A stretch of DNA of 8,100 bases, from contig CAJBSQ010000027.1 in the NCBI GenBank assembly GCA_903958265.1, positions 1 through 8,100 on the forward strand, given 5' to 3'. Each line of letters opens with the position of its first letter. Within the stretch, counting starts at the first letter, position 1. The translations under genes and the position numbers were made by a program. The DNA comes from an uncultured Planctomycetaceae bacterium. Its GTDB lineage: Bacteria > Planctomycetota > Planctomycetia > Pirellulales > UBA1268. Positions 7,365 through 8,100 of this stretch are shown here, piece after piece. Under the pieces are notes generated by a model. It searched no databases. It had not been told where the DNA came from and saw nothing but the letters and a program-made list of their open reading frames with translations.

Positions 7365-8100
7365 TCACCGTCGTCCGGCCGTCGCGCGATCCAGGGCGAC
7401 CGCCGCCAGGATCACCAGTCCCTTGATCACCTGTTGCCAGTAGGGCGACACATCGAGCAGCACGAGGCCGATGTTCAAGACGCCGATGAGCAGGCATCCC
7501 AGCACCGTGCCGGCGACCGTTCCGCGACCTCCGCTGAGCGACGCCCCACCGATCACCACCGCGGCGATGGCGTCGAGTTCGTAGCCGATGCCCGCGTCCG
7601 GCGTGGCCGCGTTGAGCCGCGAGGCGAGCAGCACGCCCGCCACGCCGGCGAGTCCACCGCACCACAGGTAGGCCGCCCGCTTGATGCCTGCCACCGGCAG
7701 GCCGCTCAGGGCGGCGGCCCGCTCGTTGCCGCCGACGGCATAGAGCCCGCGACCAAATCGGGTTCGATCGGCGACGACCGCGACCACCGCCGCGAACAGC
7801 CCCGCAACGACAATCGGCATCGGCACCCAGCCGAGCAGCGGGATCGCGTCGAGCCGGCCGTTGCCGAGGAACGCAAAGACGGGCCCGAGGTCATGGATCG
7901 GATTGCCGGAGGTCCAGAGCATCGTCAGGCCGCGGGCGATGCTCAGCATGCCGAGCGTGGCCACGAACGGCGGCAGTCGAAAGACGGTGACGGCGACTCC
8001 GTTGCAGAGCCCCACGAGAAGGCCCGTCAGCACGCCGGCCACGATCGCGCCAGTAGGCGTGAACTCGATGAGCGTGTTCCAGCGGTCCAGTCGGACGCCC
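7365..8100 (-). CDS. RbsC-type ABC sugar transporter permease (5' end beyond window)
   Basis: This is the C-terminal 245 or so residues of a ribose/xylose/galactoside-type ABC permease; family members are about 310-340 residues. The frame stays open to the window edge: upstream of the GTG at 8042 it continues as RWNTLIEFTPTGAIVAG, so that GTG is internal. Family features are GLLVGLCNGVAVTVFRLPPFVATLGMLSIARGL near the left end, the cytoplasmic ATPase-contact loop AVGGNERAAALSGLPV, then GGASLSGGRGTVAGTVLGCLLIGVLNIGL and a C-terminal helix ending in GRR. It forms the inner-membrane channel and needs a periplasmic binding protein and an RbsA-like ATPase, neither encoded in the window; they would be expected upstream, beyond 8100. 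Substrate is probably a monosaccharide or small polyol (family knowledge), not determinable here. It is the first visible gene of the minus-strand cluster. Confidence 0.93.
   Translation of the reverse strand, partial: GVRLDRWNTLIEFTPTGAIVAGVLTGLLVGLCNGVAVTVFRLPPFVATLGMLSIARGLTMLWTSGNPIHDLGPVFAFLGNGRLDAIPLLGWVPMPIVVAGLFAAVVAVVADRTRFGRGLYAVGGNERAAALSGLPVAGIKRAAYLWCGGLAGVAGVLLASRLNAATPDAGIGYELDAIAAVVIGGASLSGGRGTVAGTVLGCLLIGVLNIGLVLLDVSPYWQQVIKGLVILAAVALDRATAGRR

Noticed and set aside
5587..7443. A 618-codon open frame on the plus strand antisense to the symporter and racemase-like genes
   Set aside because: Composition is Arg/His/Pro/Gly-rich low-complexity with no family resemblance, and the minus-strand frames carry clear family motifs throughout. 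It is a GC-driven shadow.

Overview
The window is GC-rich DNA, densely coding on both strands, with no RNA genes, mobile elements, CRISPR arrays or long non-coding gaps that I could see. Base composition, large secreted polysaccharide-active proteins and short SD-poor junctions suggest an environmental bacterium with a carbohydrate-degrading lifestyle. A planctomycete (Pirellulales-like) is my best guess, but this is inference from gene style, not from a marker gene.

Plus strand, 1-2951: the last 23 codons of an upstream gene, whose tail resembles the C-termini of secreted polysaccharide lyases, overlap (ATGA) the start of a 960-residue exported protein. That protein has a pectate-lyase-like beta-helix N-terminal half and a second, probably TIM-barrel-like, C-terminal half (DUF6298-like).

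Minus strand, 8100 to 2938: five genes in one direction with gaps of at most 60 bp or small overlaps, probably one operon transcribed right to left. In transcription order they are a ribose-type (RbsC-like) ABC sugar permease cut by the window edge, an Asp/Glu-racemase-superfamily enzyme, a long bile acid:sodium symporter (BASS) family protein, an MFS transporter of the anion:cation symporter type, and a DHDPS/N-acetylneuraminate-lyase family aldolase. The aldolase gene converges on and overlaps the plus-strand lyase-like gene by 14 bp.

Working model (inference): the plus-strand enzymes act outside the cytoplasm on an acidic polysaccharide such as a pectin-like uronan. The minus-strand cluster imports the resulting sugars or sugar acids by up to three transporter types, and the aldolase and racemase-fold enzyme process 2-keto-3-deoxy acids or related carboxylates. 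The aldolase lacks the Arg that marks lysine-biosynthetic DHDPS, which supports a catabolic rather than anabolic role. No regulator or promoter is visible inside the window. Several very long antisense frames are present but are shadows caused by high GC.
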